64,000 nucleotides of DNA from Curvibacter gracilis ATCC BAA-807. Its GTDB lineage: Bacteria; Pseudomonadota; Gammaproteobacteria; Burkholderiales; Burkholderiaceae_C. How positions within the stretch are numbered: the stretch's first letter is position 1; every line of letters starts with the position of its first letter. Under the pieces are notes generated by a model. It was not told the origin of the DNA. It saw only the letters and a list, made by a program, of their open reading frames with translations, and did not search any database. The translations under genes and the position numbers were made by a program. Location of the stretch: the NCBI RefSeq assembly GCF_000518645.1, contig NZ_JADZ01000011.1, positions 1 to 64,000 on the forward strand, in the 5' to 3' direction. This document shows, in pieces, positions 19,844 through 29,359 of the stretch.

Positions 19844-21637
19844 ATGACTTTTGACGATCTGAACCTCGCTCCGGCGATTCTCAAAGCCGTTAGCGAACAA
19901 GGCTACGAAAACCCGACCCCCATTCAGGCACAGGCGATTCCCGCCGTGCTCGAAGGCCAGGATCTGCTGGCAGGTGCCCAGACCGGCACCGGCAAGACCG
20001 CCGCCTTCACCCTGCCCGTGCTGCACAAGCTGAGCCTGGGCAACCGCGCCACCAACCGCACGGGCGGCGTCGGCATCCGCGCCCTGGTGCTCACCCCCAC
20101 CCGCGAACTCGCGGCCCAGGTGGAAGAGTCGGTGCGCGACTACGGCAAGTACCTGCAACTGACATCCGCCGTCATCTTCGGCGGCGTGGGCATGAACCCG
20201 CAGATCAGCACCCTCAAGCGTGGCGTCGACATCCTGGTGGCCACACCGGGCCGTCTGCTCGACCTGCAGCAACAGGGCCACCTGGACCTGTCCAGCGTGC
20301 AGATCCTGATCCTGGACGAAGCCGACCGCATGCTCGACATGGGCTTCATCCACGACGTGAAGAAGGTGCTGGCCCTGGTGCCCAAGGAAAAGCAGAGCCT
20401 GCTGTTCTCGGCCACCTTCAGCGACGAGATCCGTGACCTGGCCGCCACCTTGCTGCGCAACCCGCAAAGCATCCAGGTGACCCCGCGCAACACCACCGTG
20501 CAACGCATCACCCAGGTGATCCACCCGGTGGGCCGCGGCAAGAAGAAAGCCCTGCTGACCCACATCATCCAGGAGCACAACTGGAGCCAGGTGCTGGTGT
20601 TCACCCGCACCAAGTTCGGCGCCAACAACGTGGCCGAATACCTGACCAAGAACGGCATCAAGGCCATGGCGCTGCACGGCAACAAGAGCCAGAGCGCCCG
20701 CACCCAGGCCCTGCAGGGCTTCAAGAGCGGCGACATCCGCGCCCTGGTGGCCACCGACATCGCCGCCCGTGGCATCGACATCGATGAGCTGCCGCACGTG
20801 GTGAACTACGAAATCCCCAACGTCAGCGAAGACTACGTGCACCGCATCGGCCGCACCGGCCGTGCCGGTGCCAGCGGCGAGGCCGTGAGCTTGGTCTGCC
20901 TGGACGAAGAAGGCTTCATGCAGGACATCGAGCGCTTCACCAAGCAGAACATCGACGTCAAGGTCATCGAAGGCTTCGGCCCCGAACCCGGCGAGCGCGC
21001 CGAACCTATCGCCATGGGTCGCCAGACCATCTGGGGCGGCGCCGGCAAGCCGCCCAGCCGTGAAATCATGGCCGCAGCGGCCAAGGCGGCCCGTGCCGAG
21101 ATGATGCAACGCATCCGCGAGAACAAAGCCGGCCAAGGCGGCGGCAACGGTGCAGCCCAGGGCAACGGCGGTGGTCGTGGCCAGGGCGGCGGTGCCGCCG
21201 GTGGCGGCCAGCGCAATGGCAACGGCCAAGGCCAAGGCCCCCGTGGCGGCCGTCCGGCCCGCGACGGCCAGGGTGAAGGCGGTGCTCAACGCGCCCAGGC
21301 GCCGCGTCCGCCGCGTGCCCCGGGTCATGGCCAAGGCCCGCGCGGCCCCCGCCAAGGCGGTGGCGGTGGTGCCGACCGTTTTGAAAGCCAGGCCGGCGTG
21401 CGCCACGACGCCTCCGCCGCACTGGCCAGCCTGACCGGTCGCGCTGTGCCGGCCCAGCGCAGCACGCCCGTGGGCCAGCCTGACCCGATGCGCACCAGCG
21501 TGGACAGCATGGCCGATCGCGGCCGGGGCGGTCGCGGGGGTCGCGGCGGCTTCGGTGGTGGTGGTGGCGGCCGCTCGGGCGGCGGCGGCTTCGGTGGTGG
21601 CAACCGCTCCGGCGGTGGTCGTTCCTTCGGTCGTTGA
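19844..21637 (+). CDS. rhlE: DEAD-box RNA helicase (RhlE-like) with RGG/GGR-rich tail
   Basis: A 597-residue ATP-dependent RNA helicase. Visible motifs are the Q motif ([11 protein letters not shown]), [45 protein letters not shown] and [10 protein letters not shown]; the catalytic core ends near residue 385. The remaining 200 residues are low-complexity, alternating G/Q/N/R blocks and ending in [18 protein letters not shown]-type repeats that should bind RNA and may promote condensates. RhlE helicases act in ribosome maturation and RNA turnover. The 231 bp upstream, shared with ettA, contain weak inverted repeats (GTTGCG/CGCAAC near 19680-19703) and may form a structured leader. Confidence 0.93.
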   Translation: MTFDDLNLAPAILKAVSEQGYENPTPIQAQAIPAVLEGQDLLAGAQTGTGKTAAFTLPVLHKLSLGNRATNRTGGVGIRALVLTPTRELAAQVEESVRDYGKYLQLTSAVIFGGVGMNPQISTLKRGVDILVATPGRLLDLQQQGHLDLSSVQILILDEADRMLDMGFIHDVKKVLALVPKEKQSLLFSATFSDEIRDLAATLLRNPQSIQVTPRNTTVQRITQVIHPVGRGKKKALLTHIIQEHNWSQVLVFTRTKFGANNVAEYLTKNGIKAMALHGNKSQSARTQALQGFKSGDIRALVATDIAARGIDIDELPHVVNYEIPNVSEDYVHRIGRTGRAGASGEAVSLVCLDEEGFMQDIERFTKQNIDVKVIEGFGPEPGERAEPIAMGRQTIWGGAGKPPSREIMAAAAKAARAEMMQRIRENKAGQGGGNGAAQGNGGGRGQGGGAAGGGQRNGNGQGQGPRGGRPARDGQGEGGAQRAQAPRPPRAPGHGQGPRGPRQGGGGGADRFESQAGVRHDASAALASLTGRAVPAQRSTPVGQPDPMRTSVDSMADRGRGGRGGRGGFGGGGGGRSGGGGFGGGNRSGGGRSFGR

Positions 21638-21645
21638 ACCCAGCC

Positions 21646-22692
21646 ATGTCGCAAGACCTGGCTCCTTCCTCCGGCGGCACCCGGTACGCCACCCTCTCGG
21701 TGGCGACCTGCAATGTGCTCAACCTGGCCAACCCTGGCCGGGTCTACTACCCCAACCAAGACCCTTACACCCAGCACGAGTTTGACCACAAACTCGCCTG
21801 GCTGGGTGAGCGCTTCGCCACCCTGAACGCCGACATCCTGGCCGTTCAGGAGGTCTGGGATGAGGCCGCCTTCAAGGGCGCCATCCACCGCAGCAAGCTG
21901 CACTACAACGAGATCCGGGTGCCAGGTGCCGAGAACAACGCCCACCAGCAGGGTGCCAGCGGCACCCCTAGGCTGGGCCTGGCCACCCGACTGGGCGTGG
22001 AAGAGATCCGCTCTCTCACCGACTACGCCCTGCCCCAGGCGCTCGACATCCCGGGCTGCGGCGTGCACGGACAGTTCGAGCGTCCGCCGCTGCTGGCCGT
22101 GTTGCGCATGAAGCATGGGCAGCGCATCAGGCTGCTGAACGTGCACCTCAAATCCAAGCGCCCGCGCTTTCTGCTTGACGCTCAGGGCCGGTCGCTGGAA
22201 GACCGGGACGACCCCAAGATCATGGCCCTGGCCACCCTGCGCTCGCTGATGATGCGCGGCGCCGAAGCTGCCGCCTTGCGGGGGCTGGTGGTGGACCTGC
22301 TCAACACCGACAACGCCCCTCTGGTGATGGTGGGCGACTTCAACGACAGCCCGACCAGCGTCACCACCCAACTCGTGGCCGCCACCTCCGAGGTGGCCTA
22401 CGACAAGTCGGCCCGGCGCCTGGCCTTGTTCAATGCCTACGACGTGCAAAGCGAGATGGCGCTGCGCAAGGACGTGGCCTACTCCCACATCCACCAGGGC
22501 CGACCCGAGGTGCTGGACCAGATCCTGGTGAGCGAGGGCTTTCTGGCCGAAGGCCGCTTCAGCCTGGGCGATGTGCGCCGCATCCAGTACTTCACCGACC
22601 ACCTCAACGAAGGGCACAGCCGCACCCGCTCGGACCATGGCTTTGTGCGCGCCCTGCTGCGCCTGCGCCTGCCCGAGGACTACCGGCCCTGA
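21646..22692 (+). CDS. Endonuclease/exonuclease/phosphatase superfamily protein
   Basis: A 348-residue protein of the EEP fold (DNase I-like, Mg-dependent phosphoesterase). Motifs in order: ATCNVLNLANP at the first strand, ILAVQEVWDEAAF with the metal-binding Glu, LLNVHLKSKRPRF, MVGDFNDSPTS with the catalytic Asp/Asn, and TRSDHGFV with the final Asp-His. All core residues are present, so it is probably active on a nucleic acid or a phosphoester; the substrate is not known. The ATG lies 8 bp after the helicase stop, so the two are probably co-transcribed. It converges on the cupin gene. Confidence 0.87.
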   Translation: MSQDLAPSSGGTRYATLSVATCNVLNLANPGRVYYPNQDPYTQHEFDHKLAWLGERFATLNADILAVQEVWDEAAFKGAIHRSKLHYNEIRVPGAENNAHQQGASGTPRLGLATRLGVEEIRSLTDYALPQALDIPGCGVHGQFERPPLLAVLRMKHGQRIRLLNVHLKSKRPRFLLDAQGRSLEDRDDPKIMALATLRSLMMRGAEAAALRGLVVDLLNTDNAPLVMVGDFNDSPTSVTTQLVAATSEVAYDKSARRLALFNAYDVQSEMALRKDVAYSHIHQGRPEVLDQILVSEGFLAEGRFSLGDVRRIQYFTDHLNEGHSRTRSDHGFVRALLRLRLPEDYRP

Positions 22693-22717
22693 CGCTGGAG
22701 GGCCTGCTGCCGCGACC

Positions 22718-23137
22718 TCAGTCGCGCAGGAACACGGTCACCAGCGGGTCGGGCCCCACCTGCCGGCTCCAATGCCCATGCACGGCCGGGTCGAACACCG
22801 CGCCTGCCGGCAGGGTGTCGGCCGAGTAGAAGTGCTGGCCCGGCCCGAACACGCGCGAGACCCCACCCTGCAGGCCGATCTCCATCTGCCCCTGCAGAAT
22901 GAACACCCACTGCGGCTCGCCCGTGCAGTGGAAATCGCTGCGAAAGCCCACCGGGCTGTGGCGCAGCTGGTAGCCCTGAGCGCTCTTGAAGGGGCTCAGT
23001 TGCGAGGCCGGCTTGCCTTCGCTCAGGGGCAGCGATTCTTCATGGAAATAGGCTCGGCCATCGGCGCCGGTGGCCAACACCACACGGGTGAAACTGGATT
23101 GGCCGCTGGCGGCATCGGTTTGAATCAAGGGTGACAT
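22718..23137 (-). CDS. Small cupin-domain protein
   Basis: A 139-residue single-domain cupin. The first cupin motif region reads HCTGEPQWVFILQGQMEIGL and the second FGPGQHFYSADTLPAGAVFD; only some metal ligands are conserved, so it may bind a ligand rather than catalyse. The start at 23137 (MSPLIQTD) is preferred; a longer frame would run across the promoter region shared with the divergent SDR gene. Its role is unknown. It is adjacent to but divergent from the short-chain dehydrogenase. Confidence 0.78.
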   Translation of the reverse strand: MSPLIQTDAASGQSSFTRVVLATGADGRAYFHEESLPLSEGKPASQLSPFKSAQGYQLRHSPVGFRSDFHCTGEPQWVFILQGQMEIGLQGGVSRVFGPGQHFYSADTLPAGAVFDPAVHGHWSRQVGPDPLVTVFLRD

Positions 23138-23229
23138 CGGATACGGAGCCCGGGGGCTGGAATGAGCGCCAAGCATAGCGCCTGTGAAGCCATGCTCAGG
23201 GCAACTGGGCAAGCTGTTAGCATGCCCCG

Positions 23230-24033
23230 ATGACTTTCCCAAGCTCTTCCATCTCGTTCGGCCTGCAAGGCCGTGTGGCCATCGTGACCGGTGGCTCGCA
23301 AGGCATCGGCGAGGCCTGCGTGCGCCGCTTTGTGCGCGAACAGGCCCAGGTCGTGATCGCCGACGTGGCCGACGCCCGCGGCCAGGCCCTGGCGGCCGAG
23401 ACCGGCGCCCTGTATGTGCACTGCGATGTCAGCCGCAAGGCCGATGTCGATGCCCTGGTCGCCCGCACGCTGCAGGCCCACGGCCGCATCGACATCCTGG
23501 TCAACAACGCCGGCATCTTCAAGGCCGCCGATTTTCTGGACATCACCGAGGCCGACTTCGATGCGGTGCTCGACGTCAACCTCAAGGGAGCCTTCCTGGT
23601 CGGCCAGGCCGTGGCCCGCGCCATGGTGCAGCAGGCCGGCACCGCCCCCGAGCGGGCGCCCGGCGCCATCATCAACATGAGTTCGGTCAACGGCGTGCTG
23701 ACCATCCCCACCATCGCCAGCTACAACGTGAGCAAGGGCGGCATCAACCAGCTCACCCGCGTGATGGCCCTGGCCCTGGCCGACCACGGCATCCGTGTCA
23801 ACGCCGTGGCCCCGGGCACCATCGCCACCGAACTGGCCGCCCAATCGGTGCTGACCAGTGACGAAGCCCGTCGCCGCATCATGAGCCGCACCCCGCTGAA
23901 ACGCCTGGGCACGCCCGACGAGATGGCCGACGTGGTGGCCTGGCTGGCCAGCGATGCCTCCAGCTACGTGACCGGCGAGATTGTGGTGGCCGATGGTGGC
24001 CGCATGACGCTCAACTACACCGTGGCCACCTGA
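23230..24033 (+). CDS. Short-chain dehydrogenase/reductase (SDR)
   Basis: A 267-residue classical SDR, an NAD(P)-dependent oxidoreductase of unknown substrate. Residues near 16-25 carry the TGGSQGIG nucleotide-binding motif, then ILVNNAGIF. The catalytic Ser lies in INMSSVNG and the Tyr/Lys pair in YNVSKGG, followed by NAVAPGTIATE. The C-terminus ends ADGGRMTLNY. An Asp after the second strand (IADVADARG) suggests NAD rather than NADP preference. It stands alone, convergent with the MarR gene. Confidence 0.88.
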   Translation: MTFPSSSISFGLQGRVAIVTGGSQGIGEACVRRFVREQAQVVIADVADARGQALAAETGALYVHCDVSRKADVDALVARTLQAHGRIDILVNNAGIFKAADFLDITEADFDAVLDVNLKGAFLVGQAVARAMVQQAGTAPERAPGAIINMSSVNGVLTIPTIASYNVSKGGINQLTRVMALALADHGIRVNAVAPGTIATELAAQSVLTSDEARRRIMSRTPLKRLGTPDEMADVVAWLASDASSYVTGEIVVADGGRMTLNYTVAT

Positions 24034-24049
24034 GCCCCTGGGCCGAAGA

Positions 24050-24553
24050 TCAGGCCCTGGCCGCCTCTCCAGAGGCCGCCGGCCCCGGCGCAGGCTCGAC
24101 CAGGCGCTCCATGCAGTCATCGATCAGCCCATGCAGGGCCACCACCGTGGACTCGCCCAGCATCTCGTTCAGGCTGAGTTGCGCCACCCGCCACAAGGCC
24201 TGCGCCTCGCGGCGTTTTTCGCGCCCGGCCTCGGTGATGTGAACCAGACGGCTGCGGGCGTTCTGCCCCGGGCCCAGCAACAGCCAGCCGGCGTCCATCA
24301 GCGGGCGCAGGTTGCGCGTGAGCGTGGAGGCGTCCATGGCCATGCTGCGCGCCAGCTCGGACGGCTGGATGGGCCCCAGGCGCTCCACCGTGTTCAGCAA
24401 GGAATACTGCGTGGTCTTCAGGCCGCAGGTGTTCATGTGGGCGTCGTAATGCTGGGCCACCTGTCGCATCAGACGGCGCAGCTTGAAATTCGTGCAGCCC
24501 TGCGGACGGGCTGTCGCGTCCTTGACAGTTTCGGAGGGGGTGCGCTTGTTCAT
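24050..24553 (-). CDS. MarR-family transcriptional regulator
   Basis: A 167-residue winged-helix repressor. The core LRRLMRQVAQHYDAHMNTCGLKTTQYSLL, the recognition helix region PSELARSMAMDASTLTRNL and the wing with ARSRLVHITEAGREKRREA are typical. The ATG at 24553 is chosen because the longer frame would use the operator as coding DNA. It is divergent from a PaaI-type thioesterase gene across 53 bp that hold a clean palindrome (24568-24580), so it probably represses itself and the thioesterase. The ligand is unknown, perhaps an aromatic acid or acyl-CoA, going by the target. Confidence 0.88.
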   Translation of the reverse strand: MNKRTPSETVKDATARPQGCTNFKLRRLMRQVAQHYDAHMNTCGLKTTQYSLLNTVERLGPIQPSELARSMAMDASTLTRNLRPLMDAGWLLLGPGQNARSRLVHITEAGREKRREAQALWRVAQLSLNEMLGESTVVALHGLIDDCMERLVEPAPGPAASGEAARA

Positions 24554-24567
24554 GAGTTCATTGTATT

Positions 24568-24580
24568 TGCAATAATTGCA
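24568..24580. promoter_or_regulatory. Probable MarR operator between marR and thioesterase genes
   Basis: The 13-base palindrome TGCAATAATTGCA (two TGCAAT arms around a central A) lies in the 53-bp divergent region, and a third TGCAAT half follows at 24583-24588. It is the only AT-rich symmetric sequence here, and a MarR dimer typically covers a site of this size. Confidence 0.65.
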
Positions 24581-24606
24581 TCTGCAATATTTGACGGAAT
24601 TCAACC

Positions 24607-25200
24607 ATGCGCACCGCCAACCCGCCCAGCAGCCACGCCGACACCGATCCTACGGCAGACTCCCGTGAAGCCACCCTGCAGCGTTGGCTGCAGGAGGAAG
24701 CCGCCATCCGCGCCCAACTGGACCAGGGCCCCGGCCCGGGCGTGGCCCGGCCCGAACAGATTGCCGGCAAGAACGGCCTGCAACAGATGCAAGCCCTGCT
24801 CGAGGGCACCCTGCCCTATGCCGAGATGGCGCGCACGCTGGATTTTCTCATTGTCGAAGTGGGTCCCGGGCGCGCCGTGTTCCAGGGCACGCCCAGACAA
24901 CAACACCTGAACCCCATGGGCACCGTGCACGGAGGCTGGTTTGCCACCCTGCTCGATTCGGCCCTGGGTTGCGCCGTGCACACCTGCATGCTGCCGGGTC
25001 GGGGCTACACCACGGCCGAGCTGGGCGTGAACCTGGTCAAGGCCATCACCCCCAAGGTCGGCCGGGTGCGGGCCGAGGGCCGCGTGATCCATTGCGGCCG
25101 CCAACTGGCCACGGCCGAGGCGCGCCTGGTGGGGCCTGATGGCACCCTGTACGCCCATGCCACCACAACCTGCCTGGTGTTCGACCTGCCCACGCGCTGA
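24607..25200 (+). CDS. PaaI-type hotdog-fold thioesterase
   Basis: A 197-residue hotdog-fold acyl-CoA thioesterase of the PaaI/YdiI class. The signature is NPMGTVHGGWFATLLDSALGCAVHT, around residues 100-125, where the HGG precedes the long central helix, followed by TAELGVNLVKAITPKVGRVRAEGRVIHCGR. An N-terminal helical extension of about 65 residues is longer than in PaaI itself. The divergent MarR regulator suggests induction by an aromatic or fatty acyl compound. No pathway genes are adjacent, so the substrate stays open. Confidence 0.87.
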   Translation: MRTANPPSSHADTDPTADSREATLQRWLQEEAAIRAQLDQGPGPGVARPEQIAGKNGLQQMQALLEGTLPYAEMARTLDFLIVEVGPGRAVFQGTPRQQHLNPMGTVHGGWFATLLDSALGCAVHTCMLPGRGYTTAELGVNLVKAITPKVGRVRAEGRVIHCGRQLATAEARLVGPDGTLYAHATTTCLVFDLPTR

Positions 25201-25257
25201 GCCCCGAATAAGGCCGCAGAATAGGCGCCTTGTCTTTGCCTATTGATGGACCCTCGA

Positions 25258-25668
25258 ATGCGGTTTCTGCACACCATGCTGCGCGTTGGCAACCTCCAGC
25301 GCTCGATCGACTTCTACACCCAGGTGCTGGGCATGCAATTGCTGCGCACCTCGGAAAACCCCGAGTACAAGTACTCGCTGGCCTTCCTGGGCTACGGCCG
25401 CAACCCCGAACATGCCGAGCTGGAACTGACCTACAACTGGGGCGTTGAAAGCTACGAACTGGGCACGGCCTACGGCCACATCGCCCTGGGCGTGCCCGAC
25501 GCGTATGCCGCCTGCGAAAAGATCAAGGCCGCAGGCGGCAACGTCACGCGTGAGGCCGGCCCGGTCAAGGGCGGCAGCACCGTGATCGCCTTTGTGACGG
25601 ATCCGGATGGGTACAAGATAGAACTCATCCAGCGCGCCGAGCACGAAGAAGGCAAGGGCCTGCGCTGA
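25258..25668 (+). CDS. gloA: Lactoylglutathione lyase (glyoxalase I)
   Basis: A 136-residue glyoxalase I that isomerises the methylglyoxal-glutathione hemithioacetal to S-lactoylglutathione. Counting from the ATG at 25258, the metal ligands fall at His5, Glu56, His74 and Glu122, the same numbers as in E. coli GloA, which supports this start over the ATG 12 bp upstream. The [11 protein letters not shown] end segment is also standard. As a Ni/Co-type enzyme it should be a cytosolic homodimer. It is a single gene, convergent with the D-aminoacylase operon. Confidence 0.95.
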   Translation: MRFLHTMLRVGNLQRSIDFYTQVLGMQLLRTSENPEYKYSLAFLGYGRNPEHAELELTYNWGVESYELGTAYGHIALGVPDAYAACEKIKAAGGNVTREAGPVKGGSTVIAFVTDPDGYKIELIQRAEHEEGKGLR

Positions 25669-25680
25669 GGCCCTCGACCC

Positions 25681-27156
25681 TCAACAGGTCTCGCGCGGCA
25701 GGAAGCGCCCGGCACGCGCCCGTTCGTGCGGCTCACCGCCCACAAAGCTCAGCACGCCGTTGACCCACACCTGCTCGATGCCCGCGCTGAATTGCTCGGG
25801 CTGGTCGAAGGTGGCCCGGTCGCGCACCTGGGCCGGGTCGAGCACCACCACGTCGGCATGGGCCCCGGGCCGCAATTCACCGCGATCGGCCATGCGGAAA
25901 CGACGCGCCGACAGGCCTGTCATCTTGTGGATGGCCAGCTCCAGGCTCAGCATCCCGGTATCGCGCCAATAGCGGCTCAGCACGCGCGGGAAAGCCCCCC
26001 ACAGGCGCGGATGCGGGCGTTCGTCGTGGGGCAGGCCGTCAGAACCGATCATGGACAGGGGATGGGTCACCACCCGGTCGACGTCGTCCTGGTGCATCTG
26101 GAAGTAGCAGGCGCCGCCGGGCATCAGGCGCTCGCAAGCCTGTTGCTGGCTGACACCCCACTCCTGGGCGATGTCGGCGAGTTGCCGCCCGGCCATCTCC
26201 GGGTGGGGCACGCTGCCGGTGATGAGGATGTCGATCACGCCGTCCACCAGATCGGTGCGCAGCACCGTGGAGCCCGCCGTGTAGGGGTAGACGTCCAGGC
26301 CCAGTTCCTGGTCTCGGGCCAGGGCCTCCAGCAGGGGCAGGGTCTCGCGGGTGCGCCCCCAATTGGCAGGCCCGGCACATTTGTGGTGCGAGATCACCAG
26401 CGGCAAGCCGGCCTGGCGGGCGGTGCCTGCGGCCTCCAGCAAAGCCGGCAGGATGGCGTCGAGTTCGTCGCGGATGTGGGTGGCATACACGCCCCCGGCC
26501 CGTGCGGCCACGCTGGCCAAAGCGACCAATTCGTCGGCGTCGGCGGCATAGGCCTCCTGGTAGAACACCCCGGAGGACAGCCCCAGTGCGCCGGCGTCCA
26601 TGGCGTCTTGCAGCTCGGCCTGCATGGCGGCCAGTTCGGCGGCCTGGGCGGGGCGGCTCAGATCCGCCATGTGGCGGATGCGCAGCGCGCTGTGGCCCAC
26701 CAGGGCGGCCACGTTGACTGCAGGCCGTGCCTGCTCCACCGCCGCGGCGTAGTCGCTCATGCGTGGGTGGCGGAACTGGTGTGGGCCCAGCAGCTTGAGC
26801 AGGCCCGGCGGATCCTGGCTGAGCACCGGCACCAGCGAGATCCCGCAGTTGCCCACGATCACCGTGCTCACGCCCTGGGACAGCTTGGGCAGCATGGCCG
26901 GGTGGTCCAGCACGGCTGCGTCGTCATGGGTGTGGACATCAATGAAGCCCGGGGCCAGCACCCGGCCCTGGCAATCCACCACCTGGCAGCGCGGGTGGGC
27001 CGCCAACAGCGCTGGCGGGATCTGCCCCACGGCCAGCAGGCGGTCCCCCACCATCAACAGGTCACCCACCTGGCCAGGCCGGCCCGTGCCATCAACGATC
27101 AGGCCCTGGCGCAACAGGGTGGCAGGGGCTTGGTCAATCGGCATGTCGGCGCTCAT
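25681..27156 (-). CDS. N-acyl-D-amino-acid deacylase (D-aminoacylase), amidohydrolase superfamily
   Basis: A 491-residue zinc amidohydrolase that releases D-amino acids from N-acyl-D-amino acids. The metal site starts with GFIDVHTHDD. Next come GNCGISLVPV (family-specific Cys), THIRDE, LVISHHKCAG and MIGSDGLPHDERPHPR with the catalytic Asp, all in the order and spacing of D-aminoacylases. It is the last gene of the eight-gene operon and overlaps the regulator gene by 23 bases. Its partner, the D-amino-acid deaminase, is two genes upstream, so both probably form one degradation route for acylated or peptidoglycan-derived D-amino acids. Confidence 0.9.
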   Translation of the reverse strand: MSADMPIDQAPATLLRQGLIVDGTGRPGQVGDLLMVGDRLLAVGQIPPALLAAHPRCQVVDCQGRVLAPGFIDVHTHDDAAVLDHPAMLPKLSQGVSTVIVGNCGISLVPVLSQDPPGLLKLLGPHQFRHPRMSDYAAAVEQARPAVNVAALVGHSALRIRHMADLSRPAQAAELAAMQAELQDAMDAGALGLSSGVFYQEAYAADADELVALASVAARAGGVYATHIRDELDAILPALLEAAGTARQAGLPLVISHHKCAGPANWGRTRETLPLLEALARDQELGLDVYPYTAGSTVLRTDLVDGVIDILITGSVPHPEMAGRQLADIAQEWGVSQQQACERLMPGGACYFQMHQDDVDRVVTHPLSMIGSDGLPHDERPHPRLWGAFPRVLSRYWRDTGMLSLELAIHKMTGLSARRFRMADRGELRPGAHADVVVLDPAQVRDRATFDQPEQFSAGIEQVWVNGVLSFVGGEPHERARAGRFLPRETC

Positions 27157-28042
27157 CGGGGTTCATGCCGACAAATTCGGCACTGTCAAAGCCATGCTGC
27201 TCCAGCAGGTGGCGGAACTGCTGCAGGCCTTGGGTGGCCACCGGCCCCATCTTCTGGGCCAGGCGCACGGTCAGGATCTCGATCATGACGAGGTGGGCCA
27301 GGTAGGCCTCCGTGCCCACGCGCATGACGGCATCGGGCGGCACCGACACCTCCAGCAGCAGGTCGGCCATGGCCGCCAAGGGGGTTCCAGGCTGGGTCAG
27401 AGCCACCACGGTGGCGCCGCGTGACTGGGCAAAGCGCGCGGCCTCCAGGGTGTAGGGCATGCGCCCCACATGGGACACCACAAAGGCCACGCCCGTGGGC
27501 CCCAGGGTGTGCGCCGATACCAGCTGCTGATGGGCATCAAAAATGGCATGGGCCGGTCGCCCCAGGCGGAACAGGCGGCTTTGCAGCTCACTGGCCATGA
27601 ACGTGGACGCCGCCCCGACCGAGTAGCAATCGATGCGCGAGGCCGCGGCCAGCTTGTCCACCACCTGGTCCACCCGGTCAGGGTTGATGCGGCGCCCCAG
27701 ATCGGTCAGCGACGACACTGCCGCATGGATGATCTTGCTGGCCACATCGGGGCCAGAGTCCTCGTTCAACACCGAGCGATGCAGGTGCGAACCCGTGACA
27801 GCCAGGTCTTGCGCCAGGCTGACCATGAACTCGCGCACCGAGTCGTGGCCGAAGCTGCGTGCCGTGCGCACAATCGTGGGCATGGACACACCGGCCTGCT
27901 GGGCCAGTTGCTCCACCGTGGCGGCCACGGCCGCGCGGGGGTCGGACAGCACCAGTTGCACCACACGGCGTTGGGCCTCAGGCAGATCCGCCTGCCGATC
28001 ACGCAGCTGCCGCAGCAGGCTGGGGTTGGTAAATTCAGACAT
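27134..28042 (-). CDS. MurR/RpiR-family transcriptional regulator
   Basis: A 302-residue RpiR regulator. The N-terminal helix-turn-helix (HTH_6) covers about residues 1-77, with VEQLAQQAGVSMPTIVRTARSFG as DNA-binding helices. The SIS domain that senses sugar phosphates or related ligands covers about 125-265 and contains YSVGAASTFMASELQSRL and VSHVGRMPYTLEAARFAQSRGATVVALTQ. It is embedded in the D-amino-acid operon between deaminase and deacylase genes, so it is the obvious regulator of the two GTAA-N5-TTAC palindromes at 34851 and 34923. RpiR proteins such as HexR use sites of this type. Confidence 0.9.
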   Translation of the reverse strand: MSEFTNPSLLRQLRDRQADLPEAQRRVVQLVLSDPRAAVAATVEQLAQQAGVSMPTIVRTARSFGHDSVREFMVSLAQDLAVTGSHLHRSVLNEDSGPDVASKIIHAAVSSLTDLGRRINPDRVDQVVDKLAAASRIDCYSVGAASTFMASELQSRLFRLGRPAHAIFDAHQQLVSAHTLGPTGVAFVVSHVGRMPYTLEAARFAQSRGATVVALTQPGTPLAAMADLLLEVSVPPDAVMRVGTEAYLAHLVMIEILTVRLAQKMGPVATQGLQQFRHLLEQHGFDSAEFVGMNPDERRHAD

Positions 28043-28054
28043 GCGCGAGTGGCC

Positions 28055-29359
28055 TCAAAAATGGGTGCTGATGGCGGAGACAACCCGCCCTTGTTCGTCG
28101 AGCACAGGCATCCAGCGCCACTTGTCGAACGTGGTGCAGGGGTGGGAAATGCCCAAGCCCACCCGATCGCCCACCGCAGGCACCGGCCCGGCCGGATCAA
28201 AACGCAAATAGGCGTGGTGGTCGTTGAGAGCGTCGATGCGCCAATCGGCCGGCACGGCCTGGGCCTGAAGCAGGCTGCGTACACCGCGACGGGCCATCTG
28301 CAAGGGCACGGGCATCTCCAGGTCGTAGGACAGATCCCGTCGGCCACACGACAGCAAGGCCAAGCCCGGCTCAGGCACCGACTGCACCAGGGCCCACACG
28401 GTCAGGGCCGCCTGCAGCGAATCCGCCAGGCCCTCACGCTGCTCCAGCAACTTCAAAAAGCGCTGGTAGTTGCCATGGTCGTGGGTGATGTAGCAGCCCG
28501 AGCGCAAAACACCGCACACCGGGCGAGACAGGCCTTGCGCCTGCAACAGCGGCAAGACCAGATCAAACACCGCCGAGCCCCCTGCCGTCAGCAGGATCTC
28601 ATCGCCCGACAGCAGGCCCTCGTCGTCGCAGGCCCGTGCAATGGCCAGCACACGGCGCACCAGATCGGTCACCTCACGGCTGTCGTGTGTGCTGTCACAA
28701 ATGGCCGCGCCGCCCTCGTAACACTCGATGCCCCCAAGAAGGACGGCCTGGGAGGCCGCCAGGGCGCGCGCCAGGGTCAGGGCCTGCTCCAGGCTGCGGC
28801 AGCCGGTGCGCTTGCCCGGGATGCCCACCTCCAGCAGCACCTCGAAGGGCCGGGAACCGGCTCGGCGTGCCGCCCAGTCTTCGATCAGGGCCAGCTGGGC
28901 AGTCGAGTCGACCAGAAACCAGACCCGAAGATCCGGGTGCTGGCCCAGCAGCGCCTGCAAGCCATCGAGATCGGCATCGGCCAGCACCTGGTTGGCAATG
29001 ATCACCCGCCGGGCCCCTGCCGCCACCCCCACGGCCGCCTGGTAGACCGTGGCAAAGGTCAGGCCCCAGGCGCCCGCCTGCAATTGCAGGGCGAACAGTT
29101 CGGGCGACAGGCTGGTCTTGCCATGGGGCGCCAGTTGCACCCCCCGGTCGTTGGCGTAGCGCTGCATCCAGGCCAGGTTGTGGCGCAAGGCGGCCTCGCT
29201 CAACACCGCCATCGGGTAAGGCAGGTCGTCGTTCAACAGCTGCCAGTTCAGCTCGCTCAGCTCGGCGGCTGGCCGCGCCGCGGCGGCCTGGGGGAAGTTC
29301 TTGTAGCGCCCCGTCAGGGTGAAGCCGGTCAACAGGGTGTCAGGAATCAAAGAGCTCAT
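28055..29359 (-). CDS. PLP-dependent D-amino-acid deaminase (D-threonine aldolase/D-serine dehydratase-like, fold type III)
   Basis: A 434-residue member of the alanine-racemase-fold family that includes DSD1-type D-serine dehydratase and D-threonine aldolase. The PLP lysine is in QLAPHGKTSLSPELF, near residue 80. The C-terminal region has the beta-domain sequence LNDHHAYLRFDPAG and GLGISHPCTTFDKW with His and Cys residues expected to bind the catalytic metal. It should turn a D-amino acid into a 2-oxo acid and ammonia via an enamine, which explains the divergent RidA gene. It follows the ATPase gene with no gap. The exact D-amino acid is not known. Confidence 0.85.
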   Translation of the reverse strand: MSSLIPDTLLTGFTLTGRYKNFPQAAAARPAAELSELNWQLLNDDLPYPMAVLSEAALRHNLAWMQRYANDRGVQLAPHGKTSLSPELFALQLQAGAWGLTFATVYQAAVGVAAGARRVIIANQVLADADLDGLQALLGQHPDLRVWFLVDSTAQLALIEDWAARRAGSRPFEVLLEVGIPGKRTGCRSLEQALTLARALAASQAVLLGGIECYEGGAAICDSTHDSREVTDLVRRVLAIARACDDEGLLSGDEILLTAGGSAVFDLVLPLLQAQGLSRPVCGVLRSGCYITHDHGNYQRFLKLLEQREGLADSLQAALTVWALVQSVPEPGLALLSCGRRDLSYDLEMPVPLQMARRGVRSLLQAQAVPADWRIDALNDHHAYLRFDPAGPVPAVGDRVGLGISHPCTTFDKWRWMPVLDEQGRVVSAISTHF

